From positions 10,354,001-10,418,000 of the forward strand of contig JAHCVI010000001.1 of NCBI GenBank assembly GCA_019096155.1: DNA of 64,000 nucleotides, written 5' to 3'. Shown here piece after piece: positions 20,505 to 32,799 of the stretch. The position numbers and the translations under genes were made by a program. Source of the DNA: Staphylotrichum longicolle (taxonomy: Eukaryota > Ascomycota > Sordariomycetes > Sordariales > Chaetomiaceae). The first letter of the stretch is position 1; each line of letters opens with the position of its first letter. Below the pieces are notes generated by a model that saw only the letters and a list, made by a program, of their open reading frames with translations, had not been told where the DNA came from and did not search any database.

Positions 20505-23500
20505 ACGGCTGCATTCCCAGGTCCTGCGACGCCCCTGCAGGAAGTAGGATGCTCTTGGGCTGTTACGGAGGCTTCTGGAAGCCGGTGTGCGACATCATTG
20601 CTTACCAGGCTGTCCTTGTTACGATGATACTCTAGACAGTCTGGGTCGAAGGGCAGCGCGGAGTGACGGGAACGGGGGCAGCCACTCTCAGCAAACGTGC
20701 CTCGGAGGGTGCCGCACCCAGTGCCGTGGATTCATCTGAAGCTTCAGTCGTCTGAACTTGATGCAGGTTCCCGGTCCAGCCGTCCAGGGCCCGGTTCTCG
20801 AACGGTACAGAGTGTGGTAGGTATCCGGGGAAGACCATGATGGGATGGGGCCGTCGATCCACGCGACCCCCTGCAGTACGTAGGTTTCGGAGAGGAACGG
20901 TGCCAGCTGGGCAGCCTGAAACGACACAGAGGCAGACTTCTTAATGTCCTGGTTTGTGGGATATACGCCGGACCGGGCTCTGGAACACCGGTCGAAACCA
21001 AACATTAGGTAAACACGCATTGGCACATAAGAGTCGGCAGGAACTTCGCCTGTCCATGTCAGTCTACAGCTGGCATAATTATACCACCATCCCTACTGAT
21101 AGCTGCTGTGGTTTTGGGCAAGCCGCATCAGAGGTTGTCAGGATACAGCGCAACACGTTTCTCGCCCTACTTGGACCAGGATGTTGGGTATTTGCATTTA
21201 TTGAGACGACTGGTGTCGGCCCCCAAAATGCCGAAAGCTAATAGGATGCTAAGAAGGTTGATTCGACGGTTTGGCTCGAGACTCGATCCTCGAGACTCGA
21301 CACTGCGGTGCTGACCATTGGCAGCTACCCCGGTTCGTCGAGTTGCTCTAGAATTCCAAGAGCCGAGACATACTCGAAGGGGAATGTTCCAGCATGAATG
21401 TGACGGGAATCATCAGCCAGGTGCTAGGGTTTAGTTTGAAACAGCGGATGGCTCCCGGAAAATCAGCAGCCGGCTGCGGTTCTGCATATGGCAAGCACAA
21501 GAGTACACAGTACAAGCCGAGGTCGAGAAGTGTGGTGTCAAGTGTTTCCGTCGGGCTGGCTGATTGTCAAACTGTGGTCCAGCCGTCTGCCGTCTCTCTA
21601 CCCTGGTTCTCCCGCGAGGGCTAAGTGTTTCAGTAAAGGCTGATTGTAAGAGTTCATCCCGGCGAGACGAGGAGGCCTCTGAGTCGTTGCTTCCCGTTGT
21701 TCGCGCGACGCAAGACGGCTCAATCGAGGAGGTGAGCATCTGTCTGGTTATGGCAGCAGAAATAAACTTGGTGTTGTGTCAGTGTGGGGCGTTGCATCGA
21801 TGGCGATCGTGGCTTTGGCCTGTGTTGCTCAAGTTGAGACAGACCATCCAGATGGAAGCAGTTCCGCGGCTCTTGCGGTGGCTCGAAATCCTTGAGAAAC
21901 GCTCTTGACCTCAAACGCGAGTTTATTAACTGCCATGCACTGTAAAGTACTACCCCCGAGAGGCAGGTTGTATTTCAGATCCCCAGCTGCAGTCATGGAA
22001 AGCAACCCTGCACAGAAGGTTGCTCTGCATTTGTGCATTGGTGGAGTCCTTGTCGCAGCGCGCACGGGCATTCAGATGCCGACGTCGCTGGCCGGCTGGT
22101 GATGGTTCGATTGCCTGGCAAGCCTGGCTCAGCCTGGCGTGCCTGGCTGCTGGGTGGCTTTTTCTTTTCGAAGCCCAGCCCGGCCCTCCGATTCGGCCTG
22201 GGAGCTTCAGACCAGATTGCTGGATGCTGTGGCGGCCACATGACACAACCCGCGCTTTCGCTGCTGTGTGATGTCGATCAGAGTCAACTTAAAATTGATG
22301 GGCATTTCCCAGCGGAGGAGGTCCTCGAGGAGGGCCCAGTGGGTTTCCACAGCAGCCTGCGGGCTTGCTTGAATCCCCAGTTGTCTTCGGGGTCGGTACC
22401 GAGCCCGTGGAGCAACATGTTTCTCGCAGGGCAGGGCACCCACCCGAGCATCCCCAGGGAGCCCACCAAGCCGCCTGCGGGTCAGGACACTGCGCCATTT
22501 GCGCAACCAAGTTGATAAAAAGGGACGCGGGGAGGACTCGCGCGTCTTTCCGAGCGCGATTGTGAGAAAAGACAACCCTCGTCGACCCCACACTCCTCCG
22601 CCAGAAATTGGGACCAATGCAACGCTTGAGATGTGATGTGATGGGGGTTTGCAGAGATGATCCTCTGCGCCGCCCACTGGTCCGGTGCAAGCCTGGTTGG
22701 TGTCGAGCTGCAAGCCCTGGTCCTGCAGCTTTTGGACAAGCCCGCACCCGCAGCAGCTGGGATGTCGGCCAGGCCAACCATTGCCGGAAGGATGCGCGAC
22801 CCTTGGTGGCATCTCTCATCACGCCAGATCCTCTGTGACCGGCAAGTGCCACGACTGCTTTGTATGTACCTGCATTACTGGGAGTTGGACAAAAACTGTT
22901 TTGGTCTTGCCGCTGGGTGTAGGTGGTTCCTGAGTGTTCGTCACTTGTCGCTGGCTTCAACGGTTGCACGTGGGGGACAGTGTGTGTGCTCAATATCCCG
23001 TCCCAGGGCCGTCTTTGGCTCTGGAAACCCAAGGTTGCGTGCCGGCGGCCCCTGGTTCGTCCAGACTGCCAAGCTCGTGCCGTCCAGAAACGGTTTAATC
23101 CGCCTGGGGTTGTGTGTGCAGGGATCAGCAGGGGCCCGATGATGGTCCGTCGAAATTGCTTCTTGTGAGCAAAGGGCCAATGGCCCGGCTCGGTTGGGCC
23201 AGGGGACCCGAGTGCCATGGGCAGGGAATTTTGGAGAGGGAAACAAGGGGCCCAAAAGAAGCGCCTCCCAAAGCGACAGGAGATCCCACGGCAGACGGGG
23301 GAAAGAGGAAAAGGAAAGATCTGCCCACTTGCTCGTCCCCCTTGGATATGCCCTCTGCTGTCTCCCGCTGGCATCAACAACCGAAACCGGGTGGTGAGGG
23401 CACTTCGAGGTGCATTTCCAGGGCAGTCAGCTCGACCGAGGGAGAGACCAGAGACCAGCGACGACTTCACATGGTTGCACTTCCTTCCCGCCCCGGCCAC

Positions 23501-24629
23501 ACATTGATTGGAGCAGCGCGCCGACATTCAACGCTTCGAGTCCCTGGCTTCCAGCGACTCACGTCACGACTCTCGTTTCCGTCCCAACTCTGAGGCATCG
23601 CGCGCCTCGTCCATCGCCCACTCGGCTTGCCAGGAGCCGCCCAGGTCGTCGACTGCAGCAGCGACTTGCAGCGACTTGCAACGACTTTCAGCGTCTCGCA
23701 TCGCGGCCTTCCACTCGTTCCGGTACCCTTCCCTTGCCATCATTTGTCTGAGATCCTGACGCCAGGGCCGGACCTCAGGCTGGCTCGAGCACCCATTGTT
23801 TTTCCCCGCCACACCCTCGAACTCTGGGGCCATCCGATCTTTTGCATCCCTTCCCTTACTCACCTTACCCTTTACTCGGTCTCTCTTCGGGCCCAGATTG
23901 GCTCGGCCGGCATCCAGCTCGACGGCCTATCCTCGCTCTCCCCCACAACCAAAGAAGACAAGCAAAACCGGCTGTCCGCGCCCCCCCCCACTCGCTCTGT
24001 ACCCCGATTGCCTTCTTCCTGTGCCTCTGGACCGCTTGCACACGACTTCCGCCACCAGCGGCAGAGTGCAGCTCATTCTCGTGACGTAACGCCACAACCT
24101 TCTTTTCTGTCCGACTGCGTGCAGAGACAGCCCCAGTCATTCACCTCGCATTTCCGGCCGGCCTCTGGAGTCAGGCCCCGAACACCGACCAGAGAAGCCC
24201 GATCGGGCGGTGACTGCTTCGCCAAAAACACTACCTGACCGCAAACCCAGGAAGTGGTATGGCCAGCTCCAGCACCTTGCCGCTTGCCGATTTGACATGC
24301 CACTGACCAAGCATATGCAGGCGACAGCGGTCTATCTTTGTTTCCCACAGTCGCATTCGAACGACTGCGTACCTTGGCGGCGCCAAAACCACACTCCGCT
24401 TTCTTCACGCTCGTTTGCCGAGACTCGATCGACCCAAACTCGCCTTTCCGGTTTTCGATAGCCGGACACCAGTCACGATCTCTCACTACTTCTTCGGGGA
24501 GCGACTGCCATGTCAACAGGTTGCACGGGGCCGGAACGTTTGTTGTAGCGCAGCTCGCATCTGTTCGACTTTGTCTCTGCGCTAGATACCAAGCCTGGCA
24601 CCTCAGCATCAGGAAAGCAAAGCATCAGA
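20505..24629. other. 4.1-kb gene-poor region
   Basis: I find no gene with recognisable motifs or splice structure. The longest open frame (22289-23527, minus, 412 codons) has a composition rich in Arg, Gly, Pro, Cys and Trp, typical of translated noncoding DNA. Short repeats occur, such as four GCCTGGC units at 22113-22147 and a duplicated CTCGAGACTCGA at 21275 and 21289. The right end is presumably the long leader of the kinesin gene. Confidence 0.5.
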
Positions 24630-27590
24630 ATGTCGACGGCACTCCCAAGGCCGTCTCGGCCGAACGCCCCACCGACGATAGCGCTCCCAGCGCTGCCGGT
24701 GCCCAAGACGAGAAAAAGCACAGGTGGTCAGGCTGCGTCTTTCAGCAAGTCCACACCCACAACTCCCAGGAGCGGCCTTCGAGCACCCTCAGCGGGTCTA
24801 CTCCCTCCCGCGATGCCCACACCTGCCGGGCCTCTTTCCCAACCCAGATCAGTGTCAGCCGTGAATGCCGCTGGCAGGACAATAAGGAAAACCGTCAGCA
24901 TAAACTCCTTCCGCAACCTCCCCGTGGAGATGGTCGAATAGCCAGCCTCCCAAGTCCATTATCCGCCAGTGTTCCATCGCGAAAACTGAGGATACCACGC
25001 CCACTTACCAGCTGTCAAACAGGACCCCAAGTTTTCTCAACGGCACCGCCGAGGGCAAATCGATATCACGCCAAGCCGCCACAAGGAATTCCGATGGTCT
25101 CTCAGCGTCGCGTCCCCACCTCAGAGCCGCAGCTCCTCGGCACTCTCTCGACCCCAATATGACGATGTCAACGACTCAGCACCCCACAAGTCGGATGCCT
25201 CGATGGGCGGAAAAGGTGCGCTCAAGACAGGCGGGGAACGTCATTGTCAGTGTCAGAGTGCGGCCAGATGCCGCCGGGAATGACGGCAAGGCGGACGGGG
25301 AGTGGGGTTGATTCAAGGAAGTCGTTGATCGCATACAGGGGGAAAGAAAGGCGACTACTACTACGGTGAGAGCTTCTTGATAAAAAAGGACTACCCGAGG
25401 TCCGGCTAACTCTGTCGCTGCAGACAATGTCTTTGGGACCCATGATGACAACTCCAGAGTCTACGACCATAGCGCAAAAACGGTTAGTGCGAAGGGTCAT
25501 GGAGGCTATCACGGAACTGTGTTTGCCTACGGCATGACTGGCACAGGAAAAACTTTCTCGATGCAGGGCACAGCATCATCTCCGGCGTGATACCACTCGC
25601 CATCACCGACATTTTCTCCTACATCCGTGAGACGCCTTCCAGAGAGTTTCTTCTCCGCGTCAGCTATTTGGAGATTTACAACGAGAAAATCCACGATTTG
25701 TTGAGCATGCCTACCGGCAATGGCGTGGGGGCAAACCAACAACAGGAAGAGATCAAACTCCGCGAGGACAGCAAAAGAGGGGTTTATGCGAGTCCTCTAA
25801 AAGAGGAGATTGTCCAGAGCCCGACACAGCTCCTCCGCGTGATTGCTCGCGGCGACCAGGCTCGCAGGACGGCGAGCACTCAGTTCAATGCCAGGAGTTC
25901 TCGAAGTCACGCTGTTGTGCAGATTGTGGTGGAAAGCAGAGAGCGTGTCCCAAGCGGGCCGGGAGACAGCAAACGCCAGGGGCTCTTACCGGGCGGTGTC
26001 CGCGTGTCGACTCTGAGTCTGATCGATTTGGCTGGTTCCGAAAAGGCAGCCGAGTCAAAGGAACGGCGTCAAGAAGGCTCCCATATCAACAAGAGCTTGC
26101 TCACCCTTGGCACGGTCATCGCCAAGCTCTCCGAGCACAAGGACAAGGACGGGAAGCTGGCCGACAAGGACGGCAAGCACCTGCCTTACCGAGACAGCAA
26201 GCTTACACGGTTGCTGCAAGGAGCCCTGTCGGGCAACTCACTCGTCAGCATTCTCTGCACCATCTCGGTCGGTGCTGCGGGGACCACTGCGTCGGCCAAC
26301 ACGCACGCGAACGAGACCATCAACACACTAAAGTTTGCTTCCCGAGCCAAGAACAACATTGTCAGCCATGCCAAGCGCGCCGAAGAAGCATTGGGCGCCG
26401 GGGGCGACGGTGGCGCTAGGGTCTTACTGGAGCGCTACCGGATGGAGATTATGGAGCTGAGGAAGGAGCTCGACTCCAAGGCGAAAGCCAACAGCCAGAA
26501 GGAAGCTGAAGAGGAGAAGGAGCGCGATGCCGAAGAGGAGCGGGCGCGGGAGAAGGAAGCCGAGTTGCGCCACGAAGAACAGATGCTGGAAATGCAACTG
26601 GCCCGGACCGCGTTGAAGGAGAGGATCGACCACCTCAACCGGCTCATTCTTAGCTCCAAGTCGATAGGAGTCAACGCAAGCGGGTCCTTCAGCTCCCTCG
26701 GCATACACCCCCGTTACTCTCAGGGTTCAGTCAGGTCCTCGATGGCTGCCTCGAATGCAGGCAAGCTCAGCCTCGAGAGGACATCGTCGATGACCTCGAG
26801 CGTCTCGACTATCGGCCGGAAGTCTGGCAGCCATCGCTCATCTGGGGGCGCAGAACCACCTGCAGTGGAGGATGACGACAGCATGGGCGAGTTCGGGGAC
26901 GGGACGGCATCGCTCACATCGCAAAACCGCGCGCTCCAGGCCGATCTTGCCGACAAGAACCGATACATCCAGACATTGGAGAAACGGCTCCTCCAAGCCC
27001 GCCGCGCGAGCTCGTCGCGCACCTCGGTTGGCTTGTCGGCAAGCAAGGGGATCATGGTGGGCGAAGACCACAGCGTCGCGGCCCTCATCAAGGAGAAGGA
27101 CGCAGAAATCGCAGAGCTCCGCGCCCGGCTCGACGACAAGGACAAGATGCTCGCGGCCCTGCGGACGGCGGCGAGGTCGCGAGACAACGCCGACCGCGTC
27201 GAGTCGCGATCCGAAGTGCGCACGTCGCAGATCCTCGACAGCAACCCGGGCCCCGCGCCGACCGGCAGCCCCCCGGCCGCGCCCTCCCTCTTGCGGCAGG
27301 TCTCGTATCTCCGGAAGCGGACCAAGAGCGTGGACGAGATGAGCAAGATGCTCGACGAGATGATCCAGGACCGCGTCGAGAGCGGCCAGATCATCCGGGG
27401 AACGCGGGGCAGTGTGAGGGTCGCCCCCGAGAACAGGGAGCGCAGCAGGGAGGGGGCCGCCGCCCCTTCGATGCCGCCTGGACCGCCCCCTGCCGGCCCG
27501 CCTGCGGGACCCCCTATCCAGCTTCAGCTGCTGTCGCGGCAGAGGACGTCGTTTGTGGCGGAGCAGAAGCCCATGGTGTTAGAGGCGTGA
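24630..27590 (+). CDS. Kip2-type kinesin, motor region frame broken
   Basis: The gene starts with MSTALPRPSRPNAPP and a Pro/Ser-rich extension. Motor-domain blocks follow: NVIVSVRVRPD, DNVFGTHDDNSRVYDHSA, GTVFAYGMTGTGKTFSMQGT (P-loop), PLAITDIFSYIRETPSREFL, NARSSRSHAVVQIVVE (switch I), LSLIDLAGSEKA (switch II) and KLTRLLQGALSGNSLVSIL. Coiled coil comes next (for example KEAEEEKERDAEEERAREKE), then a Ser-rich tail. Kip2 kinesins are plus-end-directed motors that stabilise microtubules. One intron lies at 25366-25423 (GTGAGA...CAG, GCTAAC branch). From about 25587 the frame is open to the stop at 27590. Upstream, blocks lie in different frames, with breaks near 24909-24913, 24950-25250, 25310, 25350, 25475, 25502 and 25583. 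Several are one-base losses in C or G runs. It is probably intact in the organism. Kip2 assignment is by overall resemblance. Confidence 0.8.
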
Positions 27591-30500
27591 AGGGTGGCAG
27601 TGGTGCCGTTTGCGTTTTTTTTCCTTTCCCAGTTTCGTTTCGGACAGTCGTTCTTCCTCCTGAGCCGAGTTCAGGGGCTGGATATATTTTGCGGGATGCG
27701 GCTTGAGGTCAAGATATCCATCCGTCCGTGTTATGGGAGTTTTGTGGGGAGTGTTGTTTGCCATGGTTCTGTGTTCTTGTTCTTCTTTTTCTTGGTTTGG
27801 CCGATTGTCACCGTGTTTTTATATACCCGACTTTTTTTCTCTTGTTGTTTTGGTGTGAGGGTGCGGATTTTCTTCCTTGTCGCCTTCAGAAAGGTTTCTT
27901 TTTCCCTGCCAACAGGGGTCTCGGGACCGGAAAGCCTAGTCGGGCTTGGGCAGTGTATATGTACCAGTAATGTGTTAAAAACGGAGTGGGAGGAGGGGGT
28001 TGGCGGCCGCCAGGGCAAAGTGATGGGAATGACAATGAGTGGATGAAGGGTGGCCTGGTTGGTTGATGGGATGAGCAAAGCGAGCGAGTAAGCAAGCAAG
28101 CAAGCAAGCAAGAAGAATGGACTTTCTGATGTCCCGAACGTGTCGTGCTGTCGCGGTGCTGCGTGTCGTGTGTCCGAAGAAAAGGGGAAGAGTGAACGGG
28201 GGGGGGGTTGTCGGGGAGGAGAAGCGCGGTTAAGTGTGCAAACGCCGCTGGTGCCATGACCCCGCAAGGAAAGATGGTCAGCCGATCTCGTATGGAGTGC
28301 CAATAGAATGCGGAGAGAGGTGGGCTGTGGGCGTGGGCTCAATCAGCTGGGTCAGCTCAGGGTTGGTGCTCTGTTTGGTGTGTGCATTCCTGCTGTGTCC
28401 CTGGATTTGGGCTGAAGCGTCCCGAGTCAGTGGGACGGGAAGATCCCGGGAGCATGCATAACATTGGCAGCTGGCCAGATTGGGTTCATGCCGGTTTGTT
28501 GGTACTGGTGTATTGTGCACCAGGTCTGGGGCCGAGTTCTCGAGCGGAAGAGGGAGGTTTTTCTTTGGTCTATTGGGTCCGGCCCCGGCGGAGTCTTGGA
28601 GAGTCGGAGCGAGAGAAGTGTGCCAGGGTCTGATGGGGATGGAAATAGGGGCACTACTGGGTGATGGCGGCGGGATGGGTTGATTGTTTTGCTGACAGTA
28701 TGCTGCCTTAGGCGCTGATGATATTGATTTGCATTCCCCAGAAGATACCCGAGAATGGCTGGGGACGGCATCTTGCATGAAAATAATTTTAGACAGATTC
28801 CCCAGCCGGCTGCCGAGCCGATGCGGTCAGAGCACGGTCTCCGTGCCGATCCGCCCCACTCACCCCGGAGCCGGCCCGGGAGGATCGGGTGAGGATCCAA
28901 CCTGCAGCAAGGACTTGTCAAAAATTGTCTGCCGTATTCTTGAGCATAAATTGTTGCTATAATTTGGGTTGTGTTGAGGCGCTGAGTACCAATTAGGTGT
29001 GAGCAAGAGCTTGGGAGAGTCGCCCCACACCGGGCGAGTGGTGCTTCCTGGCCGTTCTCGTCTTACAAGGCACTGCAAGCGGAGCGAGAGTTGGGGAGGT
29101 TACCACTCCGACTCACTGGAAGTCAACCCCAACCCAGGTTTCCTAGATCATTTCGACCACGTGCATAACCGAAAACCTAATTTATCAGAGTGCTCTTCCT
29201 CGGCGACGATGTGTGAGGGGGATGGTTTCGAAGCCAGTCGTGGACAGTCACAAATTTCCTTAGAGGGTTTCTGGGACCGATGACCGATGCCGCTGGCATC
29301 AAATGGAGGCACCAGGGTGATCCGCTTGAAACCGCCTCGACAGCTTAACCCGTGCATCCCGAATCTGCCAACAATCATCCGAATGGCATGCCACATCACC
29401 ACATTTGCCGTCAGCTGCGGTCGCTTGCTTTTGAGGTTAGTGACTGGAAAAGGAAGCTGGCTTGCTGGGTCCGAGACTGGGCAACGATGTTGACCCCGGC
29501 AAGGCCCCCTGCAGTCACGCGGGAGGTCCAACGGCCTGTTGGAGAAAAGTGGCCCATTGAGCACCATCTGATTGGATGCCTGCCCCAGTTTGGGACGTTT
29601 CAGAATCGACAAGGGTTGAAAATGCGATCGGCTGCTGGGTCCGCCTCTTTGCCTTTTTCAGCCAAGAACCTCCTTCCGGTTCTGGTCCCAGGAAACCCGC
29701 ACGAATCTCATGCCGCCTTCTTTCGCAGATTCTCGGTTCTCTGCAAGAGGAGGGAGGCACAGTACACGGAATGACGAGTGGCAACTTAGAGGGGAAGCCC
29801 AGTCGCCCGTCCCGTTGTCTGGTTTTCCGGGTTGCCCCAGCCGTGAGCAGCTGGAAACCAGGAAAGGTCAGCAATCAATCGGTGCGTTTGTCAACTCGTC
29901 TTCGTGCTAGTGAGTTATGTATGGATCCGGAATCCAATGGAGTCGTTTGAATGCCCCGTAGCGTGGTTTCCGGGGGTTGCTGCCTCCATGCACCCTGTTA
30001 TTTCAGCGTCAACACCAAACCGAACCGGACTCATCTCTCCATGATCCCTCAAACCGCCGGACTGACGGGGGATGGTAGTGGGCCATGTGCCGGCCCTGCA
30101 GTCTCCGATCAGCCCCTGAAGAGTGAGCAAGAGTCGCATTGGATCGACACTCCACTGAGTGCTCGGCCGATCTTTTTCATTCCTTCTCCCGTTCGTCGAA
30201 AGTTTCCTTCCCATCATGGCGCAATGTCTCCCGGCCGAGGGCAAAGTTGACTGTCCTCGGCATTATTCCTAGATTCCCCCGGTCTTCGCTGCCAGCTGAT
30301 GACATATCACAACACCCTGGCGTTGCACATTCCTCGCCTGCCATCTTTCTCCCCCCGAGTTGCCCAAGGAGAACGTCCTCGGTACAATACATCCCACCGC
30401 TGGTGCCGGCCTGGACTGGACCTAAATCTACGACTTCTGCCGCCTCGGACAAGCCACCCCCTCCTCGGAGAGCCCTCTACGACTCGGCCCCCGACCACCT

Positions 30501-30933
30501 CAACACACCAATCGCGGACCTCTCGCCAACCCAACCGGCCGGGAGCCCTGGGAAGGAGTATTGCCGTCTGCGCAGATCTCCTGCTGAGCCTGAAAATCCC
30601 GCCGGTTGGCCTCACCGCCCGCCCCCTCTGATCGACGGGCCGGCGTATAAAGGGCCGTGGTAGCCTTGTGGCATTGTGCGACTTGATCTGGAGGGGTTCT
30701 GTCGCGTGTCCCCCTCAACACTGGATATTGTGTATCGCCAACCCGGCATCGTCACGTCACCGGTCTCGGGTTCGGAGACTTGGGGCTTGTGGTCGGCGCC
30801 CATCGACAACAGGGAGCGGGACATGTCATCTGCCTCGTGTTCCAGTCAGGGTTCTCCCAGTGTTTCTCTTCTCTCCTGACTGTTCTTTCTTCGTCTTGGG
30901 AGCTCGGGTACCGCCCACTCTCACGCCTTCAAC
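27591..30933. other. 3.3-kb gene-poor region
   Basis: The left part is T-rich and fits a 3' untranslated region of the kinesin gene. The rest shows only short frames without motifs. A tetranucleotide repeat is listed separately. The 600 bp before 30934 are C-rich and probably form the leader of the next gene. Confidence 0.5.
28090..28112. repeat. (AAGC)n microsatellite
   Basis: Nearly six perfect AAGC units, 500 bp downstream of the kinesin stop codon. Confidence 0.85.
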
Positions 30934-32799
30934 ATGCCGCCAACACTTGACCTCAGCCGGACGGCTCACACAAAGGTAGTCTTCTCACCCCCTCGGATCA
31001 ACCTCCGCAGAGCGGCGTCCTATAACCATGACCGGGGTCCTCTTTCCTCCACATCGTCACGTTTCAATTTCAACCACCTGGTCTTCTCCCCACCCCCGTC
31101 ACCGGGTCTTCCCTCCCTCTCGCCGCCTGTCAAGAAGCCGACTCGACGACTGATCGGCACCATACGTCCTCTCCGGGTCATCCGCTACGCGATTCGACTT
31201 CTGAGCATCGTCGTAGTCTTCTATGTCTCCCTTGTGGTTCTCACCTGGCTCTTTGGAGAACCAGCGCCTTCGCCAAACGAACCGGCAAAACTCGCCAAAC
31301 CTGCACAACCTGCACAACCCCTTGCCCGAACCGAGGGCGAGATGATTTCACAGAAGGGACCGCCGGATTTCCCAACCCCTATCGTGGTAACAGATCATCG
31401 GGGTAAAGCAAAGTGGACCGTGTCGATACCGGCAGGCTCCGAATTCCCCCTGTCGATGGACCAATACACGGATATGTGTCTCAAGTGTCGACAGGTGGCA
31501 GACCGGACTCGGCATCTTCGGTCTCATGGGCACGGGCTGCATCAAGTGTCGTTAGGGTTCGGCTCCGACTCGGCAGAGGACTTCGTCGATGTTCAGGAGG
31601 CTCAAGAGGCTGGTTACCTTCAGACAGGCGAGAAGTACCTGGCAGGTGGGAGGGAGGCAGGGAAACCGGTATGCAAATCAAGTCTCACCTTCGTCCTGGA
31701 GTCGAGCGATGCCGGTCTGGGGAAGACGTTGATGATGCTGTGGATGGCATATGGGCTGGCGGAGAAGGAGGGGCGGGCCTTCTTCATCGACGATACACGA
31801 TGGGCATACGGGAAGTACACGGCGCTCTTCCAACCTCCCCCGTCACCGGAATGCTCGGCACCTCCGAGCCACGAGATGCTACCTTGCCCACGGCACGCAC
31901 GCCATCTGGTGGCGTCAGCTGCCACGATGGATGTAACCTTTGGGGACTTGACCAAGGCCGCCAATCCCCTTTCCGAATCACACGATCGAACCCTAAGAAA
32001 GACACAATTCAGCCTTGCCCGGCGCGGCTACGAGGCGCTCTTTCGACTCAACAAGGAGGACAACGACTACGTCGACAGCCGAGTCCGCGAGCTGCTGGCC
32101 AAGAGGATTGTACCCAAGTCAAAAGGCCAGCGGAGCGGCCTCGCAGTGGGCATCCACGCCCGCCGCGGCGACCGGCACCCCCTCGAGTACCAGTACCGGC
32201 ACTCGTACATGCCGCTCAACCTGTACGGCGACACGGCGCGCGAGCTGATCGAGGCCAAGTTCAACCACTCGGGCCCCTTTGGCGGCGAGGACAAGGCCGC
32301 CAAGGAGCACAGCCTCGTCGTGCTCGCGTCCGACGATCCCATGGTGTACGAGAGCGCCGAGCTGGCCGGGGCGAGCCGCGCGCAGGAGCGCATCAAGCTC
32401 GCCAGCAAGAAGACGGTCCAGAAGGCCAACCCGGACCGGTCGGTCCTGCACAAGTTCGTCGACGAGGCGTTTGGCTGGGAGGGCGGGTTCTTTGCCGCCA
32501 TGTTCTGGAACCTGGGCGTGTCGACGGCGCACGCGGCGGCGGGAGCGAGCGGTGGCGGAGGCGGAGGCGGAGGCGGCGCGGCCCCCTCGGCGGAGACCCT
32601 CCGGCTTAGGAGCCTGGTGGGCCGCGCCTACATGATGGACCTGGCGGTGCTGGCGGATGCGAGCGACGTGATTGTGTGCACGGTCAGCGCGGTCGGCTGC
32701 CGGCTGTTGGCGGTGATGATGGGGTGGGAGAGTGCCATGGACGAGGGCAACTGGGTGAACATTGACGGCGGGTATGGGTGGATGGGTCTCGAGTGGTGA
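30934..32799 (+). CDS. FUT8-like (GT23-type) glycosyltransferase, type II membrane protein
   Basis: A single exon of 621 residues. A basic, Pro-rich cytosolic tail of about 85 residues is followed by one membrane helix (about 88-107, SIVVVFYVSLVVLTW), the layout of Golgi glycosyltransferases. The lumenal part parallels alpha-1,6-fucosyltransferases: DAGLGKTLMMLWMAYGLAEK, AFFIDDTRWAYGKYTALFQP, the nucleotide-sugar motif GIHARRGDRHP, then LVVLASDDPMVYES and ADASDVIVCTVSAVGCRL. The HxRRxD-type motif and the order of blocks match the NodZ/FUT8 fold. The donor and acceptor are not provable from sequence. A run of nine Gly residues sits at about residue 541-549. The start has a good context (TCAACATGCCG). 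The frame is intact. Confidence 0.75.
   Translation: MPPTLDLSRTAHTKVVFSPPRINLRRAASYNHDRGPLSSTSSRFNFNHLVFSPPPSPGLPSLSPPVKKPTRRLIGTIRPLRVIRYAIRLLSIVVVFYVSLVVLTWLFGEPAPSPNEPAKLAKPAQPAQPLARTEGEMISQKGPPDFPTPIVVTDHRGKAKWTVSIPAGSEFPLSMDQYTDMCLKCRQVADRTRHLRSHGHGLHQVSLGFGSDSAEDFVDVQEAQEAGYLQTGEKYLAGGREAGKPVCKSSLTFVLESSDAGLGKTLMMLWMAYGLAEKEGRAFFIDDTRWAYGKYTALFQPPPSPECSAPPSHEMLPCPRHARHLVASAATMDVTFGDLTKAANPLSESHDRTLRKTQFSLARRGYEALFRLNKEDNDYVDSRVRELLAKRIVPKSKGQRSGLAVGIHARRGDRHPLEYQYRHSYMPLNLYGDTARELIEAKFNHSGPFGGEDKAAKEHSLVVLASDDPMVYESAELAGASRAQERIKLASKKTVQKANPDRSVLHKFVDEAFGWEGGFFAAMFWNLGVSTAHAAAGASGGGGGGGGGAAPSAETLRLRSLVGRAYMMDLAVLADASDVIVCTVSAVGCRLLAVMMGWESAMDEGNWVNIDGGYGWMGLEW

Noticed and set aside
20688..21026. 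A 112-codon minus-strand frame as a small gene
   Set aside because: No motif, no signal peptide and no splice extension; it cannot be separated from chance.
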